DNA of 49,605 nucleotides from Aquisphaera insulae (GCF_011064615.1 NZ_JAALJH010000068.1:1-49605), one strand, 5' to 3'. Counted from the first letter of the stretch, positions 1 through 8,740 are shown. Translations and numbers: made by a program. The notes: generated by a model not told the origin, from the sequence alone.

Positions 1-1
1 C

Positions 2-213
2 GGCCGAGGCTTGCCGACAGGCCTCGTTCCCGCGCAACAAATCCTGGACAAGACGCCAGGATCGTCCAGGCCAACTTTTCATCGCGCCAGGGCGAGGCTC
101 CTGCCGAGCCAGGCGCTGGCCGAGGCTTGCCGACAGGCCTCGTTCCCGCGGAACAAATACCGGCCAAGAAGCCCGGGTCGTCCAGGCCAACTTTTCATCG
201 CGCCAGGGCGAGG
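2..213. repeat. Two-copy tandem repeat, 116-bp period
   Basis: Two blocks recur exactly 116 bp apart. A 33-bp block is at 2-34 and 118-150, and a 36-bp block is at 62-97 and 178-213. The bases between the blocks have diverged. Each copy carries short inverted repeats, for example CGAGGC with GCCTCG inside the first block, so each copy could fold as RNA. The array lies just downstream of the phosphoesterase gene and may continue outside the window to the left. It could be a two-unit intergenic repeat family or a local duplication of a 3' region. No coding function is apparent. Confidence 0.85.
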
Positions 214-247
214 ATCCAGCCGCGACCCGGGCAGGCTTTGGATCCTC
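210..247 (-). terminator. Hairpin downstream of the phosphoesterase gene
   Basis: A perfect 9-bp inverted repeat (GAGGATCCA at 210-218, TGGATCCTC at 239-247) with a 20-nt loop begins about 10 nt after the stop codon of the minus-strand phosphoesterase. No clear T-run follows, so termination is only suggested by position. Confidence 0.4.
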
Positions 248-256
248 CAGGTCGAC

Positions 257-1972
257 TCACTCGATCCGGATCCAGCGACGGTCCTCGTGGACCTTCCCAA
301 ACATGTCGGTCTCGCGGATGTGGATCAGGTGGCTCCCCTTCGGCGGGCTGGGGGGCAGCTTCGCCGACCAGATGTGCGGCGACTTGATGACCTCCGGCAG
401 CGTGATGAACGGCCGCTTCGGCGTCTTTGTGTCAACCACGGGCAGGGCCTTCACCGCGGCGAGGAGCGCGTCCTCGCGGGCCTTGGTCGCGACGTAGTCG
501 GGGTCCTCGACCGCCGTCCGCGTCATGGTCGACCAGTCGCCGGACTCGCCCAGGCGGAACTCCACCTTTGACCGCTTCGAGCCGGCGAAGACGTTGGCCA
601 GGACCTGCGTCGCGGCGGCCTTCTCCGCGGAAATGGAGTCCGGCGCGTAGATGTTCATCTGGTATTCCGGTGAGCGGCTGGCGGCGCGGTACTCGATCGA
701 ATAGTCGTGGCCGTCGAAGGTGAAGATCGAGTAGCCGTTGGGGGCGCCGTCGCGCATCGTCGTGTGGGGGATTCCCCGCTCGTCCTTCGCCCCCCGCCAC
801 CAGGAGCCGCAGGCGGTCACGTTGACGATGTGGTGGTGCGGCTTCGGCCCGTGGAAGCCGTCGCTGTCGTCGATGAAGACGTGCTCCTGGTAGTGGGTGT
901 GGGCGGAGATCGAGATGCAGTGGGGCCGCTTCGCGATCAGGTCGTAGAGCTCCTTGCGGTCCTCCGCCTCCACCAGCGGGATGTGCATCGTCAGGACGAC
1001 GAGCTGGTCCTCCGGGATCGAGGCCAGGTCGTTGCGGATGAACTGCATCTGGTCGGGGCCGAGCCCGCCGATGTAGCCGCGCTTGCCGTCCTTGAAGACG
1101 AGCCAGCGGATGTCGTCCAGGACCAGGAAGTGGGTCGGGCCGTGGTCGAAGCTGTAGTACTGGGGGCCGAAGACGCGCTGCCAGGTCTCTCCGGACTGGT
1201 AGTCATGATCGACGTCGTGGTTCGTGTCGTGGTTGCCCATGACGTTGTACCAGGGGATGCCCAGCAGCGAGATCGCGTCGTTGAGCGGCGGGAAGACCCG
1301 CAGGTCGTCGAAGACGACGTCGCCGAGGGTGATGCCGAGCGTCGCGCCGATGGCCTTGTTGTCCTGGATCAGCGGGGCCACCACGTCGCGGGCGATGTAC
1401 TCCACCTCCTCGACGTCGCGGGGCTGGGTGTCGCCGAAAACCAGGGCCTTGAACGTGTCCGGCTCGGGCCGGCGGTGCAGCGGGAAGTCGACCGAGGCCG
1501 GCAACGGCCCTGTCGGTGCCACCCCCTGGAATCGCAGGCTCGTCGGCGAGCCGGCCGGCTTATGGATGTAGTAGAACTTCGGCAACTGATGCTCATCGAC
1601 CGGGGTCATCCAGTTGCGGGGCTTGATCACGAAGACGATGTCGTCGTCGTCGATCGTCAGCTCGTAGCGGCCCTCATCGTCCGTCTTCGCGATCTCGCGG
1701 CCGTTGGAGACCTTCACGCCGGGGATGCCGGCCTCTCCCTCGTTCCGGACCCGATCGCCGTTGGCGTCCTCGAAGACGACACCCTTGACCGGTTTGAGCG
1801 TGCCGACGATGGGCGCGGGCTGTGCAGGCCCGGGGCTGACCTGCTCGGCGTGCGTCGGCCTCTGGGCGGGCAGGGGAGCCTTCTTCGGCTCCTGCGCCCG
1901 ACCGGTGAGAGGGAAGGCGAGCACGACCATCGTGCCGGCCAGCAGTCGGAGGCTTCGTTCGCGTCCAATCAT
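257..1972 (-). CDS. Secreted calcineurin-like metallophosphoesterase
   Basis: This is a predicted metal-dependent phosphoesterase of 571 residues, exported by a signal peptide (about 1-26, ending GRAQ). Residues 60-120 form an SdrD/carboxypeptidase-regulatory-like beta domain (KGVVFEDANGDRVRNEGE). The catalytic domain follows with FGDTQ at 179-183, GDVVFDD at 217-223, GNHD at 246-249, H330 and SAHTH at 356-360. These are the usual binuclear metal ligands, with DTQ in place of the common DxH in the first motif. Residues from about 385 resemble the C-terminal domain of calcineurin-like proteins with the same N-terminal domain. The frame stays open 75 bp upstream; I chose the ATG at 1972 because the signal peptide begins there. 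The substrate is unknown. The enzyme family call is firm. Confidence 0.9.
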   Translation of the reverse strand: MIGRERSLRLLAGTMVVLAFPLTGRAQEPKKAPLPAQRPTHAEQVSPGPAQPAPIVGTLKPVKGVVFEDANGDRVRNEGEAGIPGVKVSNGREIAKTDDEGRYELTIDDDDIVFVIKPRNWMTPVDEHQLPKFYYIHKPAGSPTSLRFQGVAPTGPLPASVDFPLHRRPEPDTFKALVFGDTQPRDVEEVEYIARDVVAPLIQDNKAIGATLGITLGDVVFDDLRVFPPLNDAISLLGIPWYNVMGNHDTNHDVDHDYQSGETWQRVFGPQYYSFDHGPTHFLVLDDIRWLVFKDGKRGYIGGLGPDQMQFIRNDLASIPEDQLVVLTMHIPLVEAEDRKELYDLIAKRPHCISISAHTHYQEHVFIDDSDGFHGPKPHHHIVNVTACGSWWRGAKDERGIPHTTMRDGAPNGYSIFTFDGHDYSIEYRAASRSPEYQMNIYAPDSISAEKAAATQVLANVFAGSKRSKVEFRLGESGDWSTMTRTAVEDPDYVATKAREDALLAAVKALPVVDTKTPKRPFITLPEVIKSPHIWSAKLPPSPPKGSHLIHIRETDMFGKVHEDRRWIRIE

Positions 1973-2136
1973 GATGCTTCTCGTGGTCCTCGTTGATCCC
2001 AGGTCGGAGGGTGACGCGGTTGTGAACATCGCGGCCGAACGTAACACGTTCCGGCGACGGCCTCGATCTGGCTAGAGCCAGGGTTCGGAGAATGTTCGGT
2101 GAAGGGGGATGCGCCTGTCGCCTTCGCGCACGCGAT

Positions 2137-4080
2137 TCAGGCGTAACATCGGATCTCGAAAAGGCGGGCGAGGGCGTCTCCCTGGGTGGCCCGGATGAGC
2201 AGTCGGAGGCTCCCCACGTCGGTCGGATCGATCTCGTGACGGACCAGTCGCCGGTGGTTGTTCGAGCCCTTCGCGACGCATCGCCAGTCGCCGGACGGCC
2301 CGGTTCTGGCGAGGAGCTCGTAGTCCTTCACGGTCTCCGGCTGGGGGGCGCGGACGATCCCCTGGTTGATGGCGTCGGACGCGGTGAGGGTCAATTCCCG
2401 CTGGAAGCCGGAGTCGAAGGTGAGCTGGATCGTCCGGATCCGGCGGGGTTGGTCCCAGTCGAGCTGGATCCAGGCGCCTCCCGGGCCCAGGGGCGCACTC
2501 CAGTGGTGCAGGTCGCCGCCGGGGATGTCGCGGGTGATGCCGTCGAGGATGGCCGAGGCGGGGGTGCCGGGGCGTTCGGCCGAGGCGGTCGCGGTGGCCT
2601 TGCGGGCGAGGTCCTCGGGATCCTCGCCGGCGAGGTCCAGGATCGTCTGGTCGTCCCGGAGGAGCCGCTGCTGGAGCCGTCGCAGGCGGGCGGGCTCCTG
2701 GTAGAGCTTCCGCGGGTCGACGCGATCGAGGGCGGCCATGGCCGCGGCGGTCCCGGCGGCCTGGCCCATCACGGCGCAGGTGCCCATGACCCGAGTCGAG
2801 GTGAAGGCGACGTGCGAGCACGAGGCGTTGCGGCCGGCCATCATCAGGTTGGACAGGCCCTTCGCGATCAGGCAGCGGAGCGGGATGTTGTAGACCGGGA
2901 CCCGGATCGACGTGTACGGCGGGACCTCGGAATGGTCGAAGTCCATCTTCGCATGGTCGTCCATCGGCCAGCCGCCGACCGCCACGCCATCGACGTAGTC
3001 GTGCGCCCCCATCAGGTCGGCCTGGGTGAGCATGGCGTCCCCCTCGATCCGGCGGCTCTCCCGCTTGCCGGGGATCATCCCGACCCATTCCAGGGCCCAG
3101 TTCGCGCTCGTCGGATGCGCCCCGGAGTTCTTGATGAAGTCCCAGACGCCCATGACGATCCGGAGCAGCTCGAAGCGGATCCGCTCGTTGTCGCGGATCG
3201 CGTCGATGGACCCGCCCCATTCGATCCACCAGTAGCCGTATTCCCACGAGCTGATCGATCGGTGCCGGAGCTGGTCCCTGGTGACCTTTCGGGCCCAGGA
3301 TGGCGGAGCGAAGGGCATGGGCCGGCCGTGGTCGCGGGCCGTGAAGAGGATGCTCGAGCCGAGCTTCTCGCCGTCCGAGGAGGCGGGCGCCAGCGGCTCG
3401 CCGAACTCGTCCCGCGATTCGCGGCCCTGCCGGACCTTCGCACCGGCCTCGAGCGCGAGGCGGCTATCCCCGGTGCAATCCACGAAGACGGACGCGGCGA
3501 CGTCGTAGAGGTGCTCGGTCCGATCGCAGCGGGCCCGGGCGCGGACGATCCGGCCGTCCTTGACCTCGGCGGCGACGACCGAGGTGTCGAGCACGAGCGT
3601 GATCCGCGGCTCGCTCATGACCTTGTCGTAGAGCAGGAGGTCCCAGAGCTCCCACGACCGCTGCGGATTGTTGACGGCGTCGTCGAGCCGGATCTCCTCG
3701 AGCAGCCCGCTTTCCCGCCAGCCAGGCCGGGCCTTGTGGCAGGACGCGCCCACGACGTGCATCTTGACCTCGCTCGACGAGTTGCCCCCAAGCCGCGATC
3801 GGTCCTGGATCAGCACGACGGTCGCGCCGTTGCGGGCCGCCGCGAGGGCCGCGCAGACACCCGCCATGCCGCCCCCGGCGACGAGAACGTCGCACGCGAG
3901 CGCGACGCGGACCATGTGCGGCTCCGCGGCTTCGAAGGCGAGATCGGGTCCGGAGGGCGCGACCCGGAGGAAGCGGTCCTGCGTCGCCTGCGTCGTCGGC
4001 TCGATCCCGTCGGCGCGGACGGCCAGCGTGTAGGCCCCTGTCCCTGCGCCCAGCCCGGCCAGGAAGTCGCGTCGTCTCAT
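2137..4080 (-). CDS. Tat-exported FAD-dependent oxidoreductase with C-terminal carbohydrate-binding-like domain
   Basis: The 647-residue product starts with a twin-arginine signal (RRRDFLAGL at 2-10), so it is probably exported folded with its cofactor. A Rossmann FAD site follows: VLVAGGGMAG at 65-74 with the acidic end of strand 2 near 93, and GGNSS at 98-102. This matches the FAD_oxidored family that is common in planctomycetes beside glycan-degrading enzymes. From about residue 490 there is a discoidin-like beta-sandwich (AWIQLDWDQPRRIRTIQLTF) that may bind sugar. The frame is open far upstream, but the ATG at 4080 begins the Tat signal and has GAGG upstream. A TAGAAC box lies about 65 bp upstream. 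The substrate cannot be read from the sequence. Confidence 0.88.
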   Translation of the reverse strand: MRRRDFLAGLGAGTGAYTLAVRADGIEPTTQATQDRFLRVAPSGPDLAFEAAEPHMVRVALACDVLVAGGGMAGVCAALAAARNGATVVLIQDRSRLGGNSSSEVKMHVVGASCHKARPGWRESGLLEEIRLDDAVNNPQRSWELWDLLLYDKVMSEPRITLVLDTSVVAAEVKDGRIVRARARCDRTEHLYDVAASVFVDCTGDSRLALEAGAKVRQGRESRDEFGEPLAPASSDGEKLGSSILFTARDHGRPMPFAPPSWARKVTRDQLRHRSISSWEYGYWWIEWGGSIDAIRDNERIRFELLRIVMGVWDFIKNSGAHPTSANWALEWVGMIPGKRESRRIEGDAMLTQADLMGAHDYVDGVAVGGWPMDDHAKMDFDHSEVPPYTSIRVPVYNIPLRCLIAKGLSNLMMAGRNASCSHVAFTSTRVMGTCAVMGQAAGTAAAMAALDRVDPRKLYQEPARLRRLQQRLLRDDQTILDLAGEDPEDLARKATATASAERPGTPASAILDGITRDIPGGDLHHWSAPLGPGGAWIQLDWDQPRRIRTIQLTFDSGFQRELTLTASDAINQGIVRAPQPETVKDYELLARTGPSGDWRCVAKGSNNHRRLVRHEIDPTDVGSLRLLIRATQGDALARLFEIRCYA

Positions 4081-4184
4081 GGATGTCGCCTCGCTTTTCG
4101 CCCGTCGGCTCTCGATTCGATTCGCGCCCAACACCCCGGCTGTTCTACCATTCCGCCGAGGGAGAAACAGCGGGGAAAGGCCCT

Positions 4185-4814
4185 TCAGGATTCCTCGAGC
4201 GCATTGAGCGAGCGGCGGAGGCGGACCAGGGCGCGAGCCCAGAGGTTCTTGACGCTGTCCTCGGTGCGCCCCATCCGGCGGGCGACGTCGGGGAAGGAGA
4301 GGCCCTCGAGCTGCCGGAGGATGATGACCTCGCGATAATCGGCCGGCAGGCTCTCCATGGCGTCCGCGAGCAGCACCGCCTGCTCCCTCCGCGACGCCTG
4401 GGCGCTCGGCGAGCTCTGGGGCGAGGCCAGGTTGGGCCCCAGCCAGGCCGATGACTGATCCACGTGGTCCTGGAGCTCGCGCTCGAGCGTCACGTCGCGG
4501 CGGCGCGTGCCCACGTATTTCCTCACCTGGTTGGCCAGGATCGCGACCAGGATCTGCCGGAGCCAGGCCAGGAGCTGGGCCTCGTTGATCCCCCGGAACT
4601 GCCCGATGGCGCGGTGGGCGGCGAGGAACGCCTCCTGGACGACGTCGGCCACGTCCAGCTTCCCCTGGAGCTGACGACCGATCTGCACCCGAGCCAGCAG
4701 CGAGAGATAGTTCCGGTAACGCTCCAGCAGCTCTCCGAGCGCCGGGTTGTTTCCCATCCGGGCCGAGGCCAGCAGCCGCGCGAACGCGATCTCGTCGAGC
4801 TCGTTTGGGCTCAT
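4185..4814 (-). CDS. ECF-type RNA polymerase sigma factor
   Basis: The 209-residue protein has the two-domain layout of an ECF sigma factor. Region 2 spans about residues 30-95 (DVADVVQEAFLAAHRAIGQF, then AWLRQILVAILANQVRKY). Region 4 is near the C terminus (LPADYREVIILRQLEGLSF, then a helix-turn-helix with RTEDSVKNLWARALVRLR). It probably directs RNA polymerase to a small regulon. No anti-sigma factor gene sits next to it. The start is the ATG at 4814; ATG 4835 is an alternative. A promoter-like pair lies about 55-80 bp upstream. The downstream oxidoreductase is on the same strand after a 104-bp gap, so they may or may not share a transcript. Confidence 0.9.
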   Translation of the reverse strand: MSPNELDEIAFARLLASARMGNNPALGELLERYRNYLSLLARVQIGRQLQGKLDVADVVQEAFLAAHRAIGQFRGINEAQLLAWLRQILVAILANQVRKYVGTRRRDVTLERELQDHVDQSSAWLGPNLASPQSSPSAQASRREQAVLLADAMESLPADYREVIILRQLEGLSFPDVARRMGRTEDSVKNLWARALVRLRRSLNALEES

Positions 4815-4867
4815 CCGGGCATGTCTCCCCCTCATTCGCACGACATCCGAGAAGGCCCGTGCGGTCC

Positions 4868-4895
4868 ATTCTAACGGCGCGGCCCCCCATGTCCA
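4868..4895 (-). promoter_or_regulatory. Candidate sigma-70-like promoter of the ECF gene
   Basis: On the minus strand TGGACA (4895-4890) is separated by 16 nt from TAGAAT (4873-4868), followed by about 50 nt to the ATG at 4814. The boxes match the consensus at 5 of 6 positions each. This is a pattern match only. Confidence 0.45.
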
Positions 4896-5302
4896 CGTCA
4901 CCGCTTCGCCCCGGTTCGCGCCACCGGAGTCGCGGACTTCGCCACGGAGTGCGGCGTCGCGTCCATTTTCTCCGTTTTCGTGAAACCAGCGGCAATCTTG
5001 AGCGGATCTTACTTATTGGGAGGGATCCAAGGTGCGCGCATCGTGCGGAACCTCGACCGATCTTTGGCAACGCGGTAGACGGTGAAAAGGAGCAGACGCC
5101 GGCCCGCGAGGGAGCCGCGGGTCGGCCGGGAACGCGGGTAAATCGTCCGGCAGAGCCAATTCGTGATTCCATAAGTCTTTTGTATATTGAGCTTTATGGC
5201 TAGTGTCACGGGCTTTCCGCGACGAAAGAAGCCATTTTCCTGCCGTTGACCGGCGGGCTCGCGGATGACGTGGACGCGGGCCTTGCGGGCGGACGACTGG
5301 CG

Positions 5303-5331
5303 TTGTGAGTTTTGGGGGATTCGTCTAGAGT
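5303..5331 (+). promoter_or_regulatory. Candidate promoter of the HEAT-MlaE-MlaD genes
   Basis: TTGTGA (5303-5308) and TAGAGT (5326-5331) are spaced by 17 nt. A start site near 5338 would fall almost on the upstream ATG at 5341 and leave a 77-nt leader to the ATG at 5415. Each box matches the consensus at 4 of 6 positions. Confidence 0.4.
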
Positions 5332-5414
5332 CCGGCGCGATGGAGGGTTGGGGCGCCTGCGCAGTGGATGGAACCACGCGACGAGAGGCGGCCGGCCGAT
5401 CAGTCCGTTCAGGG

Positions 5415-5852
5415 ATGACCCTTGTGAGGCCGCGACATTCCGGGAGATGGCTGTTGGTCGTGATGGGCCTCGCCTGCGGCTCGGGCTGCGGCCTGAGGCC
5501 GCATACCTTCCGGAAGATCAATCACCCCGCGCCGCTGATGAGGGCGCGGGCGGTGGGGCTCTCCGAGATGGAGCCGGACGCGACGGCCATCCCGGTGCTG
5601 GTCGGCCGGCTGAATGACACGGATCCGGTGGTCCGGCTGGCGGCCAACGAGGAGCTCAAGAAGCGGACAAGGCACGACTTCGGCTTCCGGCCCTGGGCCG
5701 ATCCCGAGGAGCGATCGGCGGCGGCCAGCCGCTGGCGGGCCTGGATGACGGGGAAGCCGGACGCCGTCCAGGCCGCGGAGGTCAGCCGCACCACGGCCCC
5801 CCCCCGCAAGAGCATGCCCCGGCCCTCGCCCCAGGGGGGATCTCCGCCATGA
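5415..5852 (+). CDS. Small exported HEAT-repeat protein, possible lipoprotein
   Basis: The product is about 145 residues from the ATG at 5415. Its N terminus has basic residues, then the hydrophobic stretch WLLVVMGLACGSGC, which looks like a lipoprotein signal although the lipobox is not canonical. Residues about 50-80 (ATAIPVLVGRLNDTDPVVRL) form one HEAT/PBS-lyase-like repeat, a protein-protein contact module. The C terminus is rich in Pro, Ser and Arg. The stop overlaps the start of the MlaE gene (ATGA at 5849-5852), so the two are probably translationally coupled. An upstream ATG at 5341 would lengthen the N terminus. Its job is probably structural within the lipid-transport set, by inference from position. 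Confidence 0.72.
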   Translation: MTLVRPRHSGRWLLVVMGLACGSGCGLRPHTFRKINHPAPLMRARAVGLSEMEPDATAIPVLVGRLNDTDPVVRLAANEELKKRTRHDFGFRPWADPEERSAAASRWRAWMTGKPDAVQAAEVSRTTAPPRKSMPRPSPQGGSPP

Positions 5853-6802
5853 GCATGAGCACGTCGACGACGACCGTGGGCCGGACCGCGGCCGCGGCCG
5901 CGGGCGCGACCCGGCACGGCCCGGGACCGGGATCGCGCATGCCGGTGCCCGTCGAGCTGATCGGCCGGATCGGCCAAGCTGTCGTGGCGGTCCCGGCGTA
6001 CTTCGGCGGGCTGGCCATCCTCGTGATGGCGGCGGCCGCCTCGCTCGTTCGGGGGCGGAGAAGGGCCGCGGACGCCCCTCCGTTCTGGGCCACGATGAAG
6101 CGGGAGCTGGGAGCGATCCTGGCCCTGGGGGGACCGATCATCGGGCTCGTGCACGTGGGGATGGGCTCGTCCCTGTCCCTTCAGGCGTACTTCGGCAGCA
6201 CGTTCGTGGACGGAACGGGGGCCGTCGTGGGCGTGGGCCTGCTCCGGAACATCGCCACCATGGCGACCGGGATGAGCATGGCCGGGCTCCTCGCCTGCCG
6301 GTACGTCCCCGGGTTGAGGGGCGAGGGGAGATGGTCGGCGGGCGAGGGGAGGGACCGGAGGGATGCCGAGCATCTCCGAGAGGTCGCCGGCGCCCTGGTC
6401 GCTCCCCGGCTGGCCGCGGCGGCGATCGCCACGGTCTTGCTCTCGTTCTGGGGCTTCTTGGTAGGGAGCTTCATCGGCTGGCAGGCGGCCCGCGAGATGA
6501 TGGGGCTGTCCACCAACATGTACTTCCTGATGTTCTACCGGATGATCTGGTTCCGCGACGTGATCGGCCTGATCGTCAAGGGGCTGTGCTTCGGGCTGGC
6601 CGTGGCCTCGATCTGCTGCTTCGAGGGGCTTCGCGGCGGCGACGAGGGCGCCGGCCCGGGCGAGTCGCTGGCGGTCCCCATGGCGCGGGCGGTCTGCGTG
6701 TCCATGGTGGCGACCCTGATCCTGAACATGACCTGGTTCCTGATGGTCTATCACGCGGTGCCGGTCTACGGCCCATCGCTCTTGCAGCCTCCCACGCCAT
6801 GA
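5849..6802 (+). CDS. MlaE-type ABC transporter permease
   Basis: This 317-residue polytopic protein resembles MlaE permeases of MCE-type phospholipid transporters. After a low-complexity N terminus, helices follow at about 45-65 (QAVVAVPAYFGGLAILVMA), then LGAILALGGPIIGLVHVGMG, a helix with GVGLLRNIATMATGMSMAG, and three C-terminal helices (TVLLSFWGFLVGSFIG; KGLCFGLAVASICCFEGLRGG; MVATLILNMTWFLMVY). The glycine-rich cytoplasmic turn before the last helix (CCFEGLRGG) is where MlaE proteins contact the ATPase. It is followed after 100 bp by an MCE-domain gene. No MlaF-like ATPase gene is present in the window, so the ATPase must be encoded elsewhere if this transporter is active. Confidence 0.85.
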   Translation: MSMSTSTTTVGRTAAAAAGATRHGPGPGSRMPVPVELIGRIGQAVVAVPAYFGGLAILVMAAAASLVRGRRRAADAPPFWATMKRELGAILALGGPIIGLVHVGMGSSLSLQAYFGSTFVDGTGAVVGVGLLRNIATMATGMSMAGLLACRYVPGLRGEGRWSAGEGRDRRDAEHLREVAGALVAPRLAAAAIATVLLSFWGFLVGSFIGWQAAREMMGLSTNMYFLMFYRMIWFRDVIGLIVKGLCFGLAVASICCFEGLRGGDEGAGPGESLAVPMARAVCVSMVATLILNMTWFLMVYHAVPVYGPSLLQPPTP

Positions 6803-6902
6803 CCGTTTCGAGGGGCGTTGAGGCGAGGCGAGTTGAAGGCGTGCGGCTCGGTCCGATTGGCTTTCTCGTGGCGAGGGGCCACGCATCCAGGGGGCTCCCG
6901 AA

Positions 6903-8189
6903 ATGAGTGGTCGGACGACGATGCGGGACGTGACGGTGGGCCTGGTGGTCCTGGCGGCCATCGCGGGCCTGCTGGCGCTGATGGGGATGGCTAGCGACGG
7001 CCCGGGGTTCCTCGCCCGCCAGAAGACCGTGGACGTGATCTTCCGGGACGGCCAGGGGATTCGGGTCGGCAGCCCCGTCCGCGTCGCCGGGCTGGATGCC
7101 GGCAACGTCGTGGACCTGGACCTCGTGAAGGTGAAGAACGTCCTCTGCGCCCGGGTGCGGATCTCGATGCCGGCGAGCCTCCTGGAGAAGCTGCCCGCGG
7201 ACTCGAAGATCTCGATCAGTCCCGGCCTGACGGGCATGAGCCACGTCAGCATCGTCGCCGCCGGGCAGTCCACGGCGACGCTCACGGCCGGGCAGCAGGT
7301 CTGGGGCGTGGAGAGCTCGTTCTTCGACCCGATCATCGAGCAGGTCGGGCTCGGGCCGGCGGAGCGGAGTCACCTGGCGCACACGATCGCGGAGGTCCGC
7401 GAGACGGTGGACTCGGTCGGCCCGAAGGTCCGCGAGGTGCTGGCGAGCCTGACGGAGACGACCGGGAACCTGAAGGAGTTGAGCGTCTCGATCCGCCCCG
7501 CCGTGGAGAAGACGGTCGGGCACGTGGAGGACCTGTCGCGGCGGATCTCCGCCAATGGAGAGAAGATCGAGTCCACGATCGTCCGCCTGGAGTCGATCAC
7601 CCGCCAGGCGGACGGGATCATCGGCGAAAACCGCCAGAACATCCAGGCGACGATGGGCTCGGTCCGGAACATCACGGCGTCCGCGGACGACATCCTGGCC
7701 AAGGATCGCGTGAAGGTGGAGAAGCTGCTCGACGGCCTGGACATCCTCCGGGCGCGGGCCGATCGGGTGCTCTACCGGGCGGACATCATCGCGGAGCAGG
7801 GCGTTCAGATCGTGACCCACAACCGGGCGGACATCGAGCGATCGATCACGAACGTCCGGGACGCCACGGATTGGGGGAACAAGCTCGTCCAGAAGATCTT
7901 CTCCAACCCGTTCGTCCTGAGCCCCTTCTACAAGCCCAACAACGAGGACCTGCGGGTCCAGGCGGTCTACGACGCCGCCCAGGTCTGGAGCAAGGGGGCG
8001 CAGGAGCTGAACGATGCGGTGAAGACGATCGAGTCGGTGCAGGCCCAGGCGAAGACCCCGGAGCAGCAGCAGGAAGTCGCCGCGCTCCAGCAGAAGGCGC
8101 TCGCCCTGGCGGAACGGTTGAACCAGACCTCGTCGGCGCTGGCGGAGGGGCTGAAGCGGCCCGTGAGCAGCTCACGCCGGCTGCGCTAG
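6903..8189 (+). CDS. MlaD/MCE-domain substrate-binding protein
   Basis: The 428-residue protein has one N-terminal transmembrane helix (about 8-29, VTVGLVVLAAIAGLLALMGMA). An MCE domain spans about 40-118 (VDVIFRDGQGIRVGSPVRVAG, ending LTGMSHVSIVAAG). A long helical region of about 240 residues follows, with repeated VRETVDSV/SVRNITASADDI segments. MCE proteins of this plan form hexameric rings with a helical barrel that carries lipids across the periplasm. The region before residue 310 reads as a continuous helical tube, and SNPFVLSPFYKPNNED may mark its end. It pairs with the MlaE permease upstream. No Shine-Dalgarno core is obvious; GGGGG precedes the ATG. Confidence 0.88.
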   Translation: MSGRTTMRDVTVGLVVLAAIAGLLALMGMASDGPGFLARQKTVDVIFRDGQGIRVGSPVRVAGLDAGNVVDLDLVKVKNVLCARVRISMPASLLEKLPADSKISISPGLTGMSHVSIVAAGQSTATLTAGQQVWGVESSFFDPIIEQVGLGPAERSHLAHTIAEVRETVDSVGPKVREVLASLTETTGNLKELSVSIRPAVEKTVGHVEDLSRRISANGEKIESTIVRLESITRQADGIIGENRQNIQATMGSVRNITASADDILAKDRVKVEKLLDGLDILRARADRVLYRADIIAEQGVQIVTHNRADIERSITNVRDATDWGNKLVQKIFSNPFVLSPFYKPNNEDLRVQAVYDAAQVWSKGAQELNDAVKTIESVQAQAKTPEQQQEVAALQQKALALAERLNQTSSALAEGLKRPVSSSRRLR

Positions 8190-8190
8190 G

Positions 8191-8211
8191 CCGCGGCGGA
8201 ATCCGTCGCGG
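8191..8211 (+). terminator. Hairpin directly after the MlaD gene
   Basis: A stem of about 9 bp (CCGCGGCGG with CCGTCGCGG, one G-T wobble) with a very short loop starts 2 nt after the stop. A T-containing tract (GATTTTCCTTC) appears about 20 nt later. It is probably a terminator or an mRNA 3'-end stabiliser. Confidence 0.5.
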
Positions 8212-8437
8212 AGGGAAGAAGCCGGATTTTCCTTCAATTCCCACCCGGACCCCGGCCGATAAAGAAAGGCAGCACGCCCGAGGAGGGCGTCGATGGTGTG
8301 GACGGAGACCGGAGTCAGGAGATCCGACTGTCGTCAGCCGGCTCACTCGCTCAAGCAGGCTCCGAATTACTACTCTCGAGCAACACCCGGAACCGCAAGG
8401 GTGGAGCCGTCGGTCCAAGCACCACTTTGGAGGTCCC

Positions 8438-8722
8438 ATGGAAATCTTCGGTGCAGGGGGGACTCAGGGCCCTCAGCCAATCTACCCGCGACTGGCCGCT
8501 TTCAGCGTGGACGCCGGCCAGACGGTGCACGCCGGTGCCCCGCGCGACCACGTCGAGATCTCGCCGCTGGGACAGATGCTGGACGGCATCAGCCGCCTGC
8601 CGGAGATCCGCCACGAGAAGGTGGAGGAGATCCGACGCCAGATCGCGTCCGGAGCGTATGAGACCCCGGAGAAGCTCGAGCTGGCGCTCGATCGCATGCT
8701 CGACGAGATGATGGGCCGCTGA
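8438..8722 (+). CDS. FlgM-like anti-sigma-28 family protein
   Basis: The 94-residue protein carries the C-terminal FlgM domain at about 42-91 (SRLPEIRHEKVEEIRRQIAS, then GAYETPEKLELALDRMLDEM). This is the pattern by which FlgM binds sigma-28 (FliA). The N-terminal 40 residues are not conserved-looking and would be disordered in FlgM. The ATG at 8438 has GGAGG about 4 nt upstream. No flagellar genes are nearby; the next gene is a GspE/PilB-type ATPase behind two strong hairpins, so this is probably a single-gene unit. It may control flagellar late genes in trans or another sigma factor. Family confidence is good; the target is unknown. Confidence 0.8.
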   Translation: MEIFGAGGTQGPQPIYPRLAAFSVDAGQTVHAGAPRDHVEISPLGQMLDGISRLPEIRHEKVEEIRRQIASGAYETPEKLELALDRMLDEMMGR

Positions 8723-8740
8723 GCGCAGGGCTCCACGCTC

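Larger units (their letters stand above)
4815..5414. other. Long divergent intergenic region, no gene seen
   Basis: These 600 bp separate the minus-strand sigma gene from the plus-strand HEAT gene. Open frames across it have no recognisable domain and unconvincing composition. It holds a candidate promoter on each side, a 6-bp hairpin CCCGCG/CGCGGG at 5103-5121, and a relatively AT-rich patch around 5160-5200 with an inverted repeat CCATAA (5169-5174) / TTATGG (5194-5199). The patch could be a regulator site, but nothing proves it. Confidence 0.5.

Noticed and set aside
2137..5172. Continuous 1011-codon frame joining the oxidoreductase and upstream region
   Set aside because: The upstream half is the reading shadow of the sigma gene in high-GC sequence; the Tat signal at 4080 begins the real protein.
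5009..5521. Minus-strand 170-codon frame in the 600-bp gap
   Set aside because: Arg/Pro-rich composition without a domain, overlapping candidate promoters and the HEAT gene.
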